From positions 1 through 53,282 of the forward strand of contig VAWU01000061.1 of assembly GCA_005888325.1 (NCBI GenBank): DNA of 53,282 nt. Reading direction: 5' to 3'. Numbering within the stretch: the first letter of the stretch is position 1; every line of letters starts with the position of its first letter. This document shows, one piece after another, positions 8,703 to 17,778 of the stretch. The DNA comes from Actinomycetota bacterium. GTDB taxonomy: Bacteria; Actinomycetota; Acidimicrobiia; Acidimicrobiales; AC-14. The position numbers and the translations under genes were made by a program. The notes under the pieces were generated by a model. The model was given only the letters and a program-made list of their open reading frames with translations, searched no databases and was not told where the DNA came from.

Positions 8703-9614
8703 GTGGAGCTCGGCGTCGTCGTCCTCACCCATGGCGACGGCGCGCCGTCGGCCGAGCTCGTCACGCAGCTCGCGGCACAGGGCGTCACCGCCGACGCGGT
8801 CGTGCTGGTGCACAACGGCGCGACGGCGAACGGGTGCGCGCATGCCGGCGTCCACGCCATCCACCCGGGTCGGAACCTCGGTTACAGCGCAGGCATGAAC
8901 GTCGGCATCAAGCACCTGCTCGCGCACGACGCATCGCACGTGCTGGTGCTGACCCACGACGTCCGACTCGCGGAGGGCACGATCTCGCGGCTGGAGACGG
9001 CGGCGGCGGGCGCACCGACGTTCGGGATACTGGCGCCCGAGCTCTTCCACCGGCCGGGTGAGCCCTTCTCCTACGGGGGAGTGGTCGAGCCCGGAGGACG
9101 GTTGCGCCACCTCAAGCACCCGGGCCGCGCCGGTCCCCCGGGCATCGGTGAGTGCGACTGGGCCGACGGCGCCGCCCTGCTGCTCAACCGGCGCATGCTC
9201 GAGCAGGTCGGGCTCTTCGAGGAGCGCTTCTTCATCTACTGCGAGGACTCCGACCTGGCCCTGCGGGGCACCCAATGGGGCTGGCGGGTGGGCACCGTGC
9301 GCGACGCCGTCGCCTTCCAGGCGCCGGGCAAGCGGGAGCGCCCCGGTGCCTACGCCTACCTGATGACCCGGAACGGCCTCGACTACCGGCGCCGGGTGGG
9401 AGGGGCCCGCGGTGTCGCCGCCGGCATCTACGGCCAGGTCAGGCTGCTCGTGCGCCTCGCTCAGGCGGGCGCCCGGCGAACCGCGCCCGCCGAGACCCGC
9501 AGGTCGGCTCGGGCCGAGGTGCTGGCGCGGGCGTGGGGCGTGGCCGATTTCCTGCGGGGCCGGTGGGGGCCGCCGCCACGGCGCCTCCCCGGGCTCGGCG
9601 ACGTCGATTCCTGA
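8703..9614 (+). CDS. Family 2 glycosyltransferase (rhamnosyltransferase-like)
   Basis: 303 residues from a GTG 5 nt after the epimerase stop. GT-A features: an N-terminal VVVLTHGDG strand, the HPGRNLGYSAGMNVGI motif typical of WbbL/rhamnosyl GT2 enzymes, a THDVRL segment in place of the usual DxD, and a downstream FIYCEDSDLALR acidic motif. No transmembrane segment is evident. It probably adds a deoxysugar to a polysaccharide using the product of the upstream epimerase; donor and acceptor are inferred only. Confidence 0.88.
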   Translation: MELGVVVLTHGDGAPSAELVTQLAAQGVTADAVVLVHNGATANGCAHAGVHAIHPGRNLGYSAGMNVGIKHLLAHDASHVLVLTHDVRLAEGTISRLETAAAGAPTFGILAPELFHRPGEPFSYGGVVEPGGRLRHLKHPGRAGPPGIGECDWADGAALLLNRRMLEQVGLFEERFFIYCEDSDLALRGTQWGWRVGTVRDAVAFQAPGKRERPGAYAYLMTRNGLDYRRRVGGARGVAAGIYGQVRLLVRLAQAGARRTAPAETRRSARAEVLARAWGVADFLRGRWGPPPRRLPGLGDVDS

Positions 9615-9651
9615 GCCGTCCCGGGAAGCCTTCGTGTCCCCCGGGTGTTTG

Positions 9652-9691
9652 CAACCGGTAGTTGTTACTATCTGCGTAGGGGAAATTCCCC
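9652..9691 (+). promoter_or_regulatory. sufB promoter with SufR-like and palindromic elements
   Basis: CAAC-N5-GTTG (9652-9664) abuts a -10-like TACTAT (9666-9671). TAGT-N4-ACTA is nested at 9659-9670. The palindrome GGGGAA-A-TTCCCC (9679-9691) falls where transcription should begin. The cyanobacterial SufR site is CAAC-N6-GTTG, so the first element is one base short of that spacing. The gene's SD, AGGAG at 9716-9720, follows. Which factor binds is unknown; no sufR lies in the window. Confidence 0.5.
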
Positions 9692-9731
9692 CGACCCACC
9701 CGAACCCCCTGTAGCAGGAGCTGATTGCCTG

Positions 9732-11132
<1,401 letters not shown>

Positions 11133-11189
11133 CCGCTTCGCCTAGCGTTGCGCGCGCATGCTCACGACAACGCTGAAAGGAAGCGAGAC

Positions 11190-11741
11190 ATGGATCCGAT
11201 CGAACGTGTCGAGCGCGCGACAGGCTTCGCCGCCGGGAAGGTCAAGGGGGTTGCGCCCGACGATCTGTCCAAGCCGACGCCCTGCGCCGAGTTCGACGTG
11301 CGGGCGTTGCTCAACCATCTCGTTGGCGGCCTCGACATGCTGAGGGTGGCTGCCGAGGGTGGAAAGCCAGGCCCGCCGCAAGGAGACCAGCTCGGGCCGG
11401 ACGCCGGCGCGGTCTACGACGAGCGCCGTGCCGCGCTGCTCACTGCACTGCGCGGCAACGGTGTGCTGGACCGGAACTGGGAGATGCCGTTCGGATCGCT
11501 GCCAGGATCGACGATGGCTGCGATCGCTTTCATGGAGCACCTCACGCACGCGTGGGACGTCGCCAAGGCGACGGGGCAGGACACGACGCTCCCCGCGGAC
11601 CTGGTGAAGGAGTGCGCCGAGACGGTCGCGCCGATGGACCAAATGCTCCGCATGCCGGGCGTGTGCGGTCCGGCGGTGACGGTGGCCGACGACGCGTCCG
11701 CGCAGGACAAGTTCATCGCGTTCATGGGGCGCATGCCGTAG
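11190..11741 (+). CDS. TIGR03086-family DinB-like metal-binding protein
   Basis: 183 residues from the ATG at 11190, preceded by GAAAGGAAG. The four-helix DinB/mycothiol-maleylpyruvate-isomerase-like fold is recognised by the TPCAEFDVRALLNHLVGG opening and the MEHLTHAWDVAKATG segment, whose histidines (LLNH, EHLTHAWD) are the usual metal ligands. Members occur mainly in mycothiol-producing actinobacteria and are proposed thiol-dependent transferases; no substrate is known for this branch. It stands alone between sufB and a convergent crotonase. Confidence 0.88.
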   Translation: MDPIERVERATGFAAGKVKGVAPDDLSKPTPCAEFDVRALLNHLVGGLDMLRVAAEGGKPGPPQGDQLGPDAGAVYDERRAALLTALRGNGVLDRNWEMPFGSLPGSTMAAIAFMEHLTHAWDVAKATGQDTTLPADLVKECAETVAPMDQMLRMPGVCGPAVTVADDASAQDKFIAFMGRMP

Positions 11742-11766
11742 GGATCGAGGAGCAACCGGTGGCGGC

Positions 11767-12591
11767 TCAGTCGCCGGTGAAATGCGGCGCTCGCTTCTCG
11801 GCGAACGCGGTCATGGCCTCCACCAGGTCGTTGGACTGGAGGAAGGCCGCGTTCCAGATGCCGACGTAGTCGAGACCCTCGGCGACAGAGTGGCCCTCGC
11901 CCGCGCGCAGGACGGCCTTCGTGCCCTGCACGACGAGCGGGGAGTTGCCCGCGATCTCCGCCGCCAGCTCGTAGGTGGCCTTGAGGAGCGCGTCGTGATC
12001 GGGCAGGACGTCGTTCACGAGGGCGATGTCGCGCGCCCGGTCGGCCGTGATGTCCTTGCCCGACAGCGCCAGCTCGGCCACGTGGCCCCGGCCCACGATG
12101 CCCGGCAGGCGTTGCAGCGTGCCGAGGTCGGCGACGATGGCGATCTTGGTCTCGCGCACCGAGAAGATGGCATCCGCGGACGCCAACCGGATGTCGCACG
12201 CGGTGATGAGGTCGATGCCGCCTCCGATGCAGTAGCCGTGCACCGCGGCAAGGACGGGCTTGGGACAGTCGGCCACCGCGTTGATCGAGCCTTGCAGGCG
12301 CCTGAGCTCGCGCAGCATCGCCGTGCGCCGGCCGGCGTCGGACCGGCCCTGACCACCGCCGGCCACGGAGCCCCCCATGCTCTTGAGATCGAGGCCGACC
12401 GTGAAGCACGGGCCACGCGCCGCGATCACCACGACCCGGATCTCGTCGTCGTCGGCCAGCTCGGCCATCATCACCGGCAGGTCGTCCCAGAACGCCGGCC
12501 CCAAGGCGTTGCGCCGATCGGGGTTGTCGAGCCACAGCGTCGCGACGTGGCCGTCGCGCTCGATGGTCAGGACGCTCGATGTCGCGGTCAT
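11767..12591 (-). CDS. Crotonase-family enzyme resembling delta(3,5)-delta(2,4)-dienoyl-CoA isomerase
   Basis: 274 residues. The oxyanion-hole segments FTVGLDLKSM and HGYCIGGGIDL mark the enoyl-CoA hydratase/isomerase family. Three acidic residues line up with the dienoyl-CoA isomerase (ECH1) active site: Asp in TACDIRLAS, Glu in VRETKIAI and Asp in VADLGTLQRLP. The last block is almost diagnostic for ECH1-type enzymes. The likely role is isomerising 3,5-dienoyl-CoA during oxidation of unsaturated fatty acids. TAGCAT (12603-12598) lies 6 nt upstream of the ATG with no SD, so the message is probably leaderless. Confidence 0.9.
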   Translation of the reverse strand: MTATSSVLTIERDGHVATLWLDNPDRRNALGPAFWDDLPVMMAELADDDEIRVVVIAARGPCFTVGLDLKSMGGSVAGGGQGRSDAGRRTAMLRELRRLQGSINAVADCPKPVLAAVHGYCIGGGIDLITACDIRLASADAIFSVRETKIAIVADLGTLQRLPGIVGRGHVAELALSGKDITADRARDIALVNDVLPDHDALLKATYELAAEIAGNSPLVVQGTKAVLRAGEGHSVAEGLDYVGIWNAAFLQSNDLVEAMTAFAEKRAPHFTGD

Positions 12592-12662
12592 GCGGTGATG
12601 CTATGCCCCCGACGGCGGCCCGCCCATGTGTCGAGCGGAGCCCGGGGCCGCGCGGTTCAGCC

Positions 12663-14240
12663 TCAGTGGCGACCGCCGACGCGCCACGCGGCCGGTGGTT
12701 GCCCCGGGTTCAGAGAGTCGTAGCTCGCTCCCGAGTCGACCGCGGTGGAGCGTGAGCCGAGCGGCACTCCGACGGTGACGACGCGCGAACAGGCGGCGCC
12801 ATGGACGTCGGTCGCGGTGACAGCGATTCGATACACCCGTCCGTCGCCCGACGAGCTGCGCTCGGCGCGGAGCAGCACCTCACCGGGATGGGTCCCGAGC
12901 TGCGCATCCGGCGCGATCTCGGGGTCGTCGACGCTCAGAACCGGCTCGTCCTGGGTGACGCCGGTGACGGTCGTCACGACGACGTCGCCGTCGGGGTCGC
13001 CGGCCCCGCTCACCAGCACCGGGCGCATCGTGTGGTTCGGGGGCCACAACTGGTTCGGCGCGGCGGTCACCGCGCCGCAGTCCGGCGGCAGGTTCGGGGT
13101 GACGCCGAGCAGGACCGACACGTCCGCCGAGCCCGAGTTGGCGACGACGAGGTCGCTCGCACCGTTGCCGTCGAGATCGCCGACTGCTGCCGCGAACGGG
13201 CCGGTGCCGGCTGCGTACTGGGTCGCGGGACCGAAGGTGCCGCCGCCCTCGTTGAGCAGCACCGACACGTCGTGCGTACCGCTGTTCGTCACGACGATGT
13301 CAGGACGCGCGTCGCCGTCGAGCCGGGCGATGGCGACGTGGGTCGCCATCCCGTTGACCACGCCGGTGGCGTAGCTCGTGGCGGGCGCGAAGGTCCCGTC
13401 GCCGGTACCGAGGAGCACTGCGACCCCGGGTGCGCTGAAGTCGGCCACCGCGAGGTCGAGGTGCCCGTCGCCGTTCACGTCGCCGATCGCGACGGAGTCG
13501 GGAGTCACGCCACCGTCGAAGCCCGCGGGAGCGCCGAAGGTGGCACCCGGGCCGCCGAGCAGCACCAGCACCTGACCTGCGAACTGACCGAGGACGAGGT
13601 CGGGGTCGTGGTCTCCGTTGACGTCACCGATCGACACGCTGGACAGGAAGGTCCCCACCGGTTGACGCACGGCCGCGCCGAAGGAGCCGTCGGCCGCGCC
13701 GAGGAGCACCGAGACCCCGAAGGGATCGACGGCGACGATGTCGAGGTTGCCGTCGCCATCCACGTCGGCCACGGCGCCGCCGAGCGCGTCCAGCGCGAGC
13801 GGATAGGTGACGGGCGGGTTGAAGGCCGCGCCGGCCGCACCGAGGAGCACCGACACTGCGGGGGCGGCCGGGGGGGTGGCGAAGGCGGTGATCGCGAGGT
13901 CGGGATCGTTGTCGTGGTTGAAGTCGCCGACCGACACGGTCGTCGGCGAACCACCGACTGCGATCGACGTCGCGGGGACGAGGGTGCCGTCGCCGGTGCC
14001 CGTGAACACGGACACGCTGCCGTCACCGGCATTCGCCGAGACCACGTCGAGCCGGCCGTCGCCGTTCACATCGACCGTGACGACCGATCGGGGCTGCGAG
14101 CCGGCGGCGTACTGCACGGCCGCGTGGTAGAGGGGAGTCCCGGCGTGGACCGGCAACGGCACGAGCACCACGATCCCCGTGACTGCTCCGGCAACGACGA
14201 CGCGGCTCCTCGCCAGCCGCTCATGACCCACCCCGAACAT
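12663..14240 (-). CDS. Secreted FG-GAP/VCBS-repeat beta-propeller protein
   Basis: 525 residues. The ATG follows a strong AGAGGAGG SD. A signal peptide ends near PLPVHAG (about residue 33). Seven repeats carry the calcium-binding core D-x-[ND]-x-D-x-x-x-D: DVNGDGRLD, DFNHDNDPD, DVDGDGNLD, DVNGDHDPD, DVNGDGHLD, RLDGDARPD and DLDGNGASD. They predict a seven-bladed integrin-like propeller. A C-terminal module of about 120 residues (from PPDCGAVTAAPNQLWPPNH) looks like an Ig/HYR-type exoprotein tail. Probably extracellular binding or adhesion; no catalytic residues seen. Confidence 0.9.
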   Translation of the reverse strand: MFGVGHERLARSRVVVAGAVTGIVVLVPLPVHAGTPLYHAAVQYAAGSQPRSVVTVDVNGDGRLDVVSANAGDGSVSVFTGTGDGTLVPATSIAVGGSPTTVSVGDFNHDNDPDLAITAFATPPAAPAVSVLLGAAGAAFNPPVTYPLALDALGGAVADVDGDGNLDIVAVDPFGVSVLLGAADGSFGAAVRQPVGTFLSSVSIGDVNGDHDPDLVLGQFAGQVLVLLGGPGATFGAPAGFDGGVTPDSVAIGDVNGDGHLDLAVADFSAPGVAVLLGTGDGTFAPATSYATGVVNGMATHVAIARLDGDARPDIVVTNSGTHDVSVLLNEGGGTFGPATQYAAGTGPFAAAVGDLDGNGASDLVVANSGSADVSVLLGVTPNLPPDCGAVTAAPNQLWPPNHTMRPVLVSGAGDPDGDVVVTTVTGVTQDEPVLSVDDPEIAPDAQLGTHPGEVLLRAERSSSGDGRVYRIAVTATDVHGAACSRVVTVGVPLGSRSTAVDSGASYDSLNPGQPPAAWRVGGRH

Positions 14241-14386
14241 CTACGCCTCCTCTGAGGGCCTCCGCCTCCCCCAGCGACCGCCTTGCCAACTTGCACTCTC
14301 CTTCGGATGAAACGCGAAAATGCTTGAGGCGACCGCGGCGCGCACGGCAACGCCGTTGTCCGCATCGATCGGGCACACTGATCGGC

Positions 14387-15058
14387 GTGACGGTTGTGGA
14401 CCTCAGCGCGGTCTCGGTGTTTCTCGACTTCGACGGCACGATCACCGCGGCCGACACCGGCGTGCACCTGCTCGATCGACTGACGAACGACGACTGGCGG
14501 GCGGTCGACGACGAGTACGCGAGCGGCACCATCGGGAGCCGGGAGGCGCTCTCCCGACAGTGGGCCATGCTCCCCGTCGACGAGGACGCGCTGCGCGCGG
14601 TCGCCCGTGAGGTGCCTCTCGACCCGGGTCTGGGCCCGCTCGTCGAAGGCCTGCGTGCCGGTGGCGCCGAGGTCATGGTCGTGTCGGACGGGTTCGGCTT
14701 CCACGTGGAGGAGGCGCTCGCCCCGTTCGGCGTCGAGGTGCTGACCAACGCGGTCGACTTCGCAACTGGCGCGCTCGTGTTCCCCCATGCCGACCGGTGC
14801 TGCCCGTGCTCCACCTGTGGGACGTGCAAGCAGGCGCCGATCAAGGATGCCCGCCGTCGCGGCCGCCGCGCCGTGTTCGTCGGCGACGGGGTGAGTGACC
14901 GCAAGGCTGCGCTGCTCGCCGACCGGTTGTTCGCCAAGGTGGGCCCGGGCGGGCGGCCCGAGCAGGGCCACGGCCTGGCCGAGTGGTGCGAGCTGGCCGA
15001 CGTGGCGTACGAGCCGTTCGAGTCGCTCGCCGACGTCCACGTCGCGCTCCTCGGTTGA
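14387..15058 (+). CDS. HAD-IB phosphatase (MtnX/phosphoserine-phosphatase-like)
   Basis: 223 residues from a GTG at 14387; the reading frame opens earlier without a credible start. HAD motif I DFDGTI holds the nucleophile Asp14 and acid Asp16. VVSDGFGF is motif II and FVGDGVSDRKA is motif III/IV. An insert with CCPCSTCGTC, four spaced cysteines, is typical of MtnX-like family members and may bind metal. The substrate is unknown: MtnX acts in methionine salvage, but no neighbouring mtn gene is present. A truncated phzF begins 5 nt after the stop. Confidence 0.85.
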   Translation: MTVVDLSAVSVFLDFDGTITAADTGVHLLDRLTNDDWRAVDDEYASGTIGSREALSRQWAMLPVDEDALRAVAREVPLDPGLGPLVEGLRAGGAEVMVVSDGFGFHVEEALAPFGVEVLTNAVDFATGALVFPHADRCCPCSTCGTCKQAPIKDARRRGRRAVFVGDGVSDRKAALLADRLFAKVGPGGRPEQGHGLAEWCELADVAYEPFESLADVHVALLG

Positions 15059-15062
15059 TCCG

Positions 15063-15218
15063 ATGCGCTACTGCATCGTCGACGTCTTCACCGATCGTCC
15101 TCTGTCGGGCAACGCGCTCTGCGTCGTGGTCGACGCCTGCCCCGAGCGGCAGATGGCCGCGATCGCGCGCGAGGTGAACCTGAGCGAGACGACCTTCCCC
15201 ACCGTGACGGGCGAGGGC
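15063..15218 (+). pseudogene. phzF-like gene, N-terminal remnant
   Basis: The first about 50 codons match the start of PhzF/YddE-family isomerases: MRYCIVDVFTDRPLSGNA, a middle Cys-Pro-Glu-Arg-Gln-Met stretch, then AIAREVNLSETTF. PhzF proteins are normally about 260-300 residues. Here similarity stops around 15218 and the frame runs through the sufD promoter to a stop at 15305, giving a nonsense tail of basic residues. About 80 percent of the gene is missing, apparently replaced by sufD and its promoter. It lies 5 nt after the HAD gene, so an old HAD-phzF operon may have been cut. Confidence 0.8.
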
Positions 15219-15240
15219 GGTCGTGTGAGGAGGCGCCGCC

Positions 15241-15266
15241 GTAGTTGTTCCAGACGCCTCACTAAG
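15241..15266 (+). promoter_or_regulatory. Putative sufD promoter segment sharing a 9-mer with the sufB promoter
   Basis: GTAGTTGTT at 15241-15249 is identical to 9658-9666 in the sufB promoter. GAGGCG (15229-15234) can pair with CGCCTC (15255-15260) around it, and ACTAAG follows at 15261-15266. No clean -35/-10 pair can be assigned. The shared word and its location 30 nt before sufD suggest common control. Confidence 0.35.
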
Positions 15267-15279
15267 CTGAGCGGTTCCC

Positions 15280-16554
15280 GTGTCCCCTCCCGTGTTCACC
15301 CCTGAATCCTCTGCCGACGTGCCCGGTCCCGCGTGGCTGCGCGCGAGGCGCGCCGTCGCGGCCGAGCGCGTCGCCGGCGCCGCGCTGCCCACCGACGCCG
15401 AGGAGGTCTGGCGCTACAGCCGCATCGGCGAGCTCGACGTCGACGCGTACGCGCCGCCCGGTCCCGACGTCGTCACCGACCCGACCGTGCCGGAGCCGCT
15501 CGAGCGGGTGCTGGCGGTGGCCGGCGAACGGGCCGGTCTCGTCGTGCTGCGCAACGGCCGGGTCGCCCACGTCGCGCTGGACGAGCCGCTCGCCCGGCGC
15601 GGTGTCGTGCTCGGCTCGCTCGACGCTGACCACGCGGAGCTGCTCGGCACCGTCGCGCCGTACGACGTCGACTACTTCACCCTGCTGAACAGCGCGTTCG
15701 TCGAGGCGCCGGTCCTCGTGCACGTCCCCGCGGGAGTCAACGTCGACAAGCCGATCGCGGTGCTCCATTGGATCGACGCCGCGGGCATCGCCGTCTTCCC
15801 CCGCACCATCGTCCACACGGGCGCCGATGCCGACGTCACGGTCGTCGAATACCACACGTCGACCGACGTCGCGGCGCTGACCGTTCCGGTGGTCGAGCTC
15901 GACGTCGACGACGCCGGGCGCCTCCACTACCTCAACGTGCAACAGCTCGGCCGGCAGGTGTGGCAGATCGCGTACCAGGCGAGCCGGGTCGGTCGCGACG
16001 CCACGCTGGACTCATCGTCGGTGGCACTCGGGGGCGACTACGCACGCGTGCGCACCGACTCCGCCGTCTCGGGCAAGGGCGCGACGAGCAACCTGCTCGC
16101 GGTGTACTTCGGTGACGGCGAGAGCATGCACGACTTCCGCACCATGCAGGATCACGTGGCGCCGGCCACGACCAGCGACCTCCTGTTCAAGGGCGCAGTT
16201 CGCGACAATGCCAAGTCGGTGTACTCGGGGCTCATCCGGGTGCGCAAGGAGGCCGCGGGAACCAACGCCTTCCAGACCAACCGCAACCTGGTGCTGTCGG
16301 AGGGTGCCCACGTGGAGTCGGTGCCCAACCTGGAGATCGAAGCCAACGACGTACGTTGCAGCCACGCCTCCGCGGTCGGGCCGATCGACGAGGAGCAGCG
16401 CTTCTACCTGGAGAGCCGGGGCATCGAGCCCGAGGTGGCCGAGCGGCTGATCGTGCTCGGCTTCTTCGGCGAGGTGCTCGACCGGCTGCCCGTCCCCGCG
16501 CTGGCGGGCCCACTGCGCGCCGCGGTCATGGCGAAGCTGATGGCGGGACATTGA
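15280..16554 (+). CDS. sufD: Fe-S cluster assembly protein SufD
   Basis: 424 residues from the GTG at 15280. It is the beta-helix partner of SufB in the SufBCD scaffold. The N-terminal helical cap contains WRYSRIGELD, followed by the HVPAGVNVDKPI block and a C-terminal FLLESRG-type segment (here QRFYLESRGIEPEVAERLIVLG conserved in pattern). It lies immediately after the truncated phzF and before a Rieske gene and sufC, so sufD-Rieske-sufC form a second Suf unit about 4 kb from sufB. Confidence 0.95.
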   Translation: MSPPVFTPESSADVPGPAWLRARRAVAAERVAGAALPTDAEEVWRYSRIGELDVDAYAPPGPDVVTDPTVPEPLERVLAVAGERAGLVVLRNGRVAHVALDEPLARRGVVLGSLDADHAELLGTVAPYDVDYFTLLNSAFVEAPVLVHVPAGVNVDKPIAVLHWIDAAGIAVFPRTIVHTGADADVTVVEYHTSTDVAALTVPVVELDVDDAGRLHYLNVQQLGRQVWQIAYQASRVGRDATLDSSSVALGGDYARVRTDSAVSGKGATSNLLAVYFGDGESMHDFRTMQDHVAPATTSDLLFKGAVRDNAKSVYSGLIRVRKEAAGTNAFQTNRNLVLSEGAHVESVPNLEIEANDVRCSHASAVGPIDEEQRFYLESRGIEPEVAERLIVLGFFGEVLDRLPVPALAGPLRAAVMAKLMAGH

Positions 16555-16616
16555 GCGAGCACCGCGCCGTTCAGAAGCCGAGCGCAGCGGAGGCGCGCAG
16601 CTCCCATGTGACAGAT

Positions 16617-16651
16617 CGGTGCACCGTCCGAGGAACGAGGACGGTGCACCG
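16617..16651 (+). promoter_or_regulatory. Perfect 13-bp hairpin abutting the Rieske start codon
   Basis: CGGTGCACCGTCC (16617-16629), loop GAGGAACGA and GGACGGTGCACCG (16639-16651) form an uninterrupted 13-bp stem. It ends one base before the GTG at 16652. The only purine-rich SD candidates (GAGGA in the loop and CGAGGA at the stem base) are inside the structure. It could hold back ribosomes, act as an I-shaped terminator after sufD, or be a protein-binding palindrome. Confidence 0.6.
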
Positions 16652-16969
16652 GTGAGTCAGCTGGAGCGGCTGTGCCGGGTCGACGAGGTCCCGCCGGGCG
16701 AGGCCCGGCGCTTCGAGGTCGGCCGTCACCGCATCTGCCTGGTGCGCATCGGCGACGACTTCTACGCCATCGGCGATCGTTGCAGCCACGCCGACTTCTC
16801 GCTCGCGGACGGCGAGGTGTGGGTCGAGGAGCGCGAGATCGAGTGCTGGAAGCACGGGAGCACGTTCTCACTCGTCGACGGCGAGCCGCAGTCGCTCCCG
16901 GCCACCCGACCCGTGCCGGTGTACGAGGTGATCGTCGAAGGCGACGACGTCCTGGTGAAGATCTCATGA
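16652..16969 (+). CDS. Rieske [2Fe-2S] ferredoxin of the Suf operon
   Basis: 105 residues. The Rieske ligands are Cys44-x-His46 (CSHADF) and Cys65-x2-His68 (CWKHGS), giving a [2Fe-2S] centre with two Cys and two His. The size and the PVPVYEVIVEGDDVLVKI tail match soluble NirD/BphA3-type ferredoxins that are often embedded in actinobacterial suf operons. The stop overlaps the sufC start (ATGA), so the two are translationally coupled. A GTG at 16619, inside the upstream hairpin, is an in-frame alternative start. Likely an electron donor or a client of cluster assembly. Confidence 0.92.
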   Translation: MSQLERLCRVDEVPPGEARRFEVGRHRICLVRIGDDFYAIGDRCSHADFSLADGEVWVEEREIECWKHGSTFSLVDGEPQSLPATRPVPVYEVIVEGDDVLVKIS

Positions 16970-17769
16970 GCACGCTGCGCATCGAGGGGCTGCGCGCCGG
17001 CGTCGAGGGTCGCGAGATCCTGCGGGGCATCGACCTCGAGGTGCGCAGCGGCGAGGTGCACGCGGTGATGGGCCCGAACGGCTCGGGCAAGTCGACGCTC
17101 GCCCATGTGCTCATGGGTCGACCCGGCTACGACGTCCTCGGCGGCTCCGTCACGCTCGACGGCCTCGACCTGCTCGGCCTGCCGGCGTGGCAGCGAGCGC
17201 GCGCCGGCCTGTTCCTCGCCATGCAGTACCCCACCGAGGTGCCCGGTGTGTCGCTCGAAGAGGCGATGTCGGAGGCGCTCCGCACGCTGGGTCGCGACGC
17301 GGGTGAAGCACGCGAGCTCCTCCGCACGGAAGCGGACAGGATCGGGTTCGACAGCCAGTTCCTGTCCCGGCCGCTCAACGTCGACCTCTCCGGTGGCGAG
17401 CGCAAGCGCAACGAGACGCTGCAGCTGGGCGTGCTGCGCCCGAAGATCGCCATCCTCGACGAGATCGACTCGGGCCTCGACATCGACGCGCTGCGGGCCG
17501 TCGCCCGCCGGGTCGAGGCCGCTACCAAGGAAATCGACCTGGGGGTGCTCGCGATCACCCACTACCGCCGCATCCTCGGCGAGCTGAAGCCCGACGTGGT
17601 GCACGTGCTGCGCGGCGGGCGCATCCTCGCCACGGGCGGGCCCGAGCTGGCCGACGAGCTCGAGCACACGGGCTACGAGGGCTACGAGGACGACACCGAC
17701 GCCGAGACCGACCGCGCCGCGTCCGCGGGGACGACCGCGGAGGACCCGTTCGCCGACCCGCTGGCCTGA
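16966..17769 (+). CDS. sufC: Fe-S assembly ATPase SufC (copy 1, with SufD)
   Basis: 267 residues. SufC is the ABC-type ATPase that drives SufB/SufD remodelling. Walker A GPNGSGKS is at 36-43, the signature is LSGGERKR, Walker B is IAILDEIDSGLD and the H-switch is ITHYRR. An acidic, low-complexity C-terminal tail of about 25 residues (EGYEDDTDAETD onward) is absent from copy 2. It shares the 4-nt overlap with the Rieske gene. A second, clearly different SufC is encoded at 25.1-25.9 kb, so which one serves SufBCD is open. Confidence 0.93.
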   Translation: MSTLRIEGLRAGVEGREILRGIDLEVRSGEVHAVMGPNGSGKSTLAHVLMGRPGYDVLGGSVTLDGLDLLGLPAWQRARAGLFLAMQYPTEVPGVSLEEAMSEALRTLGRDAGEARELLRTEADRIGFDSQFLSRPLNVDLSGGERKRNETLQLGVLRPKIAILDEIDSGLDIDALRAVARRVEAATKEIDLGVLAITHYRRILGELKPDVVHVLRGGRILATGGPELADELEHTGYEGYEDDTDAETDRAASAGTTAEDPFADPLA

Positions 17770-17778
17770 TCGGCACCG

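Noticed and set aside
12801-14255. 484-codon plus-strand open frame opposite the FG-GAP gene
   Set aside because: It is the antisense of Asp/Gly/Asn repeats, which yields an artificial Val/Ala/His/Arg-rich repeat without a start signal.
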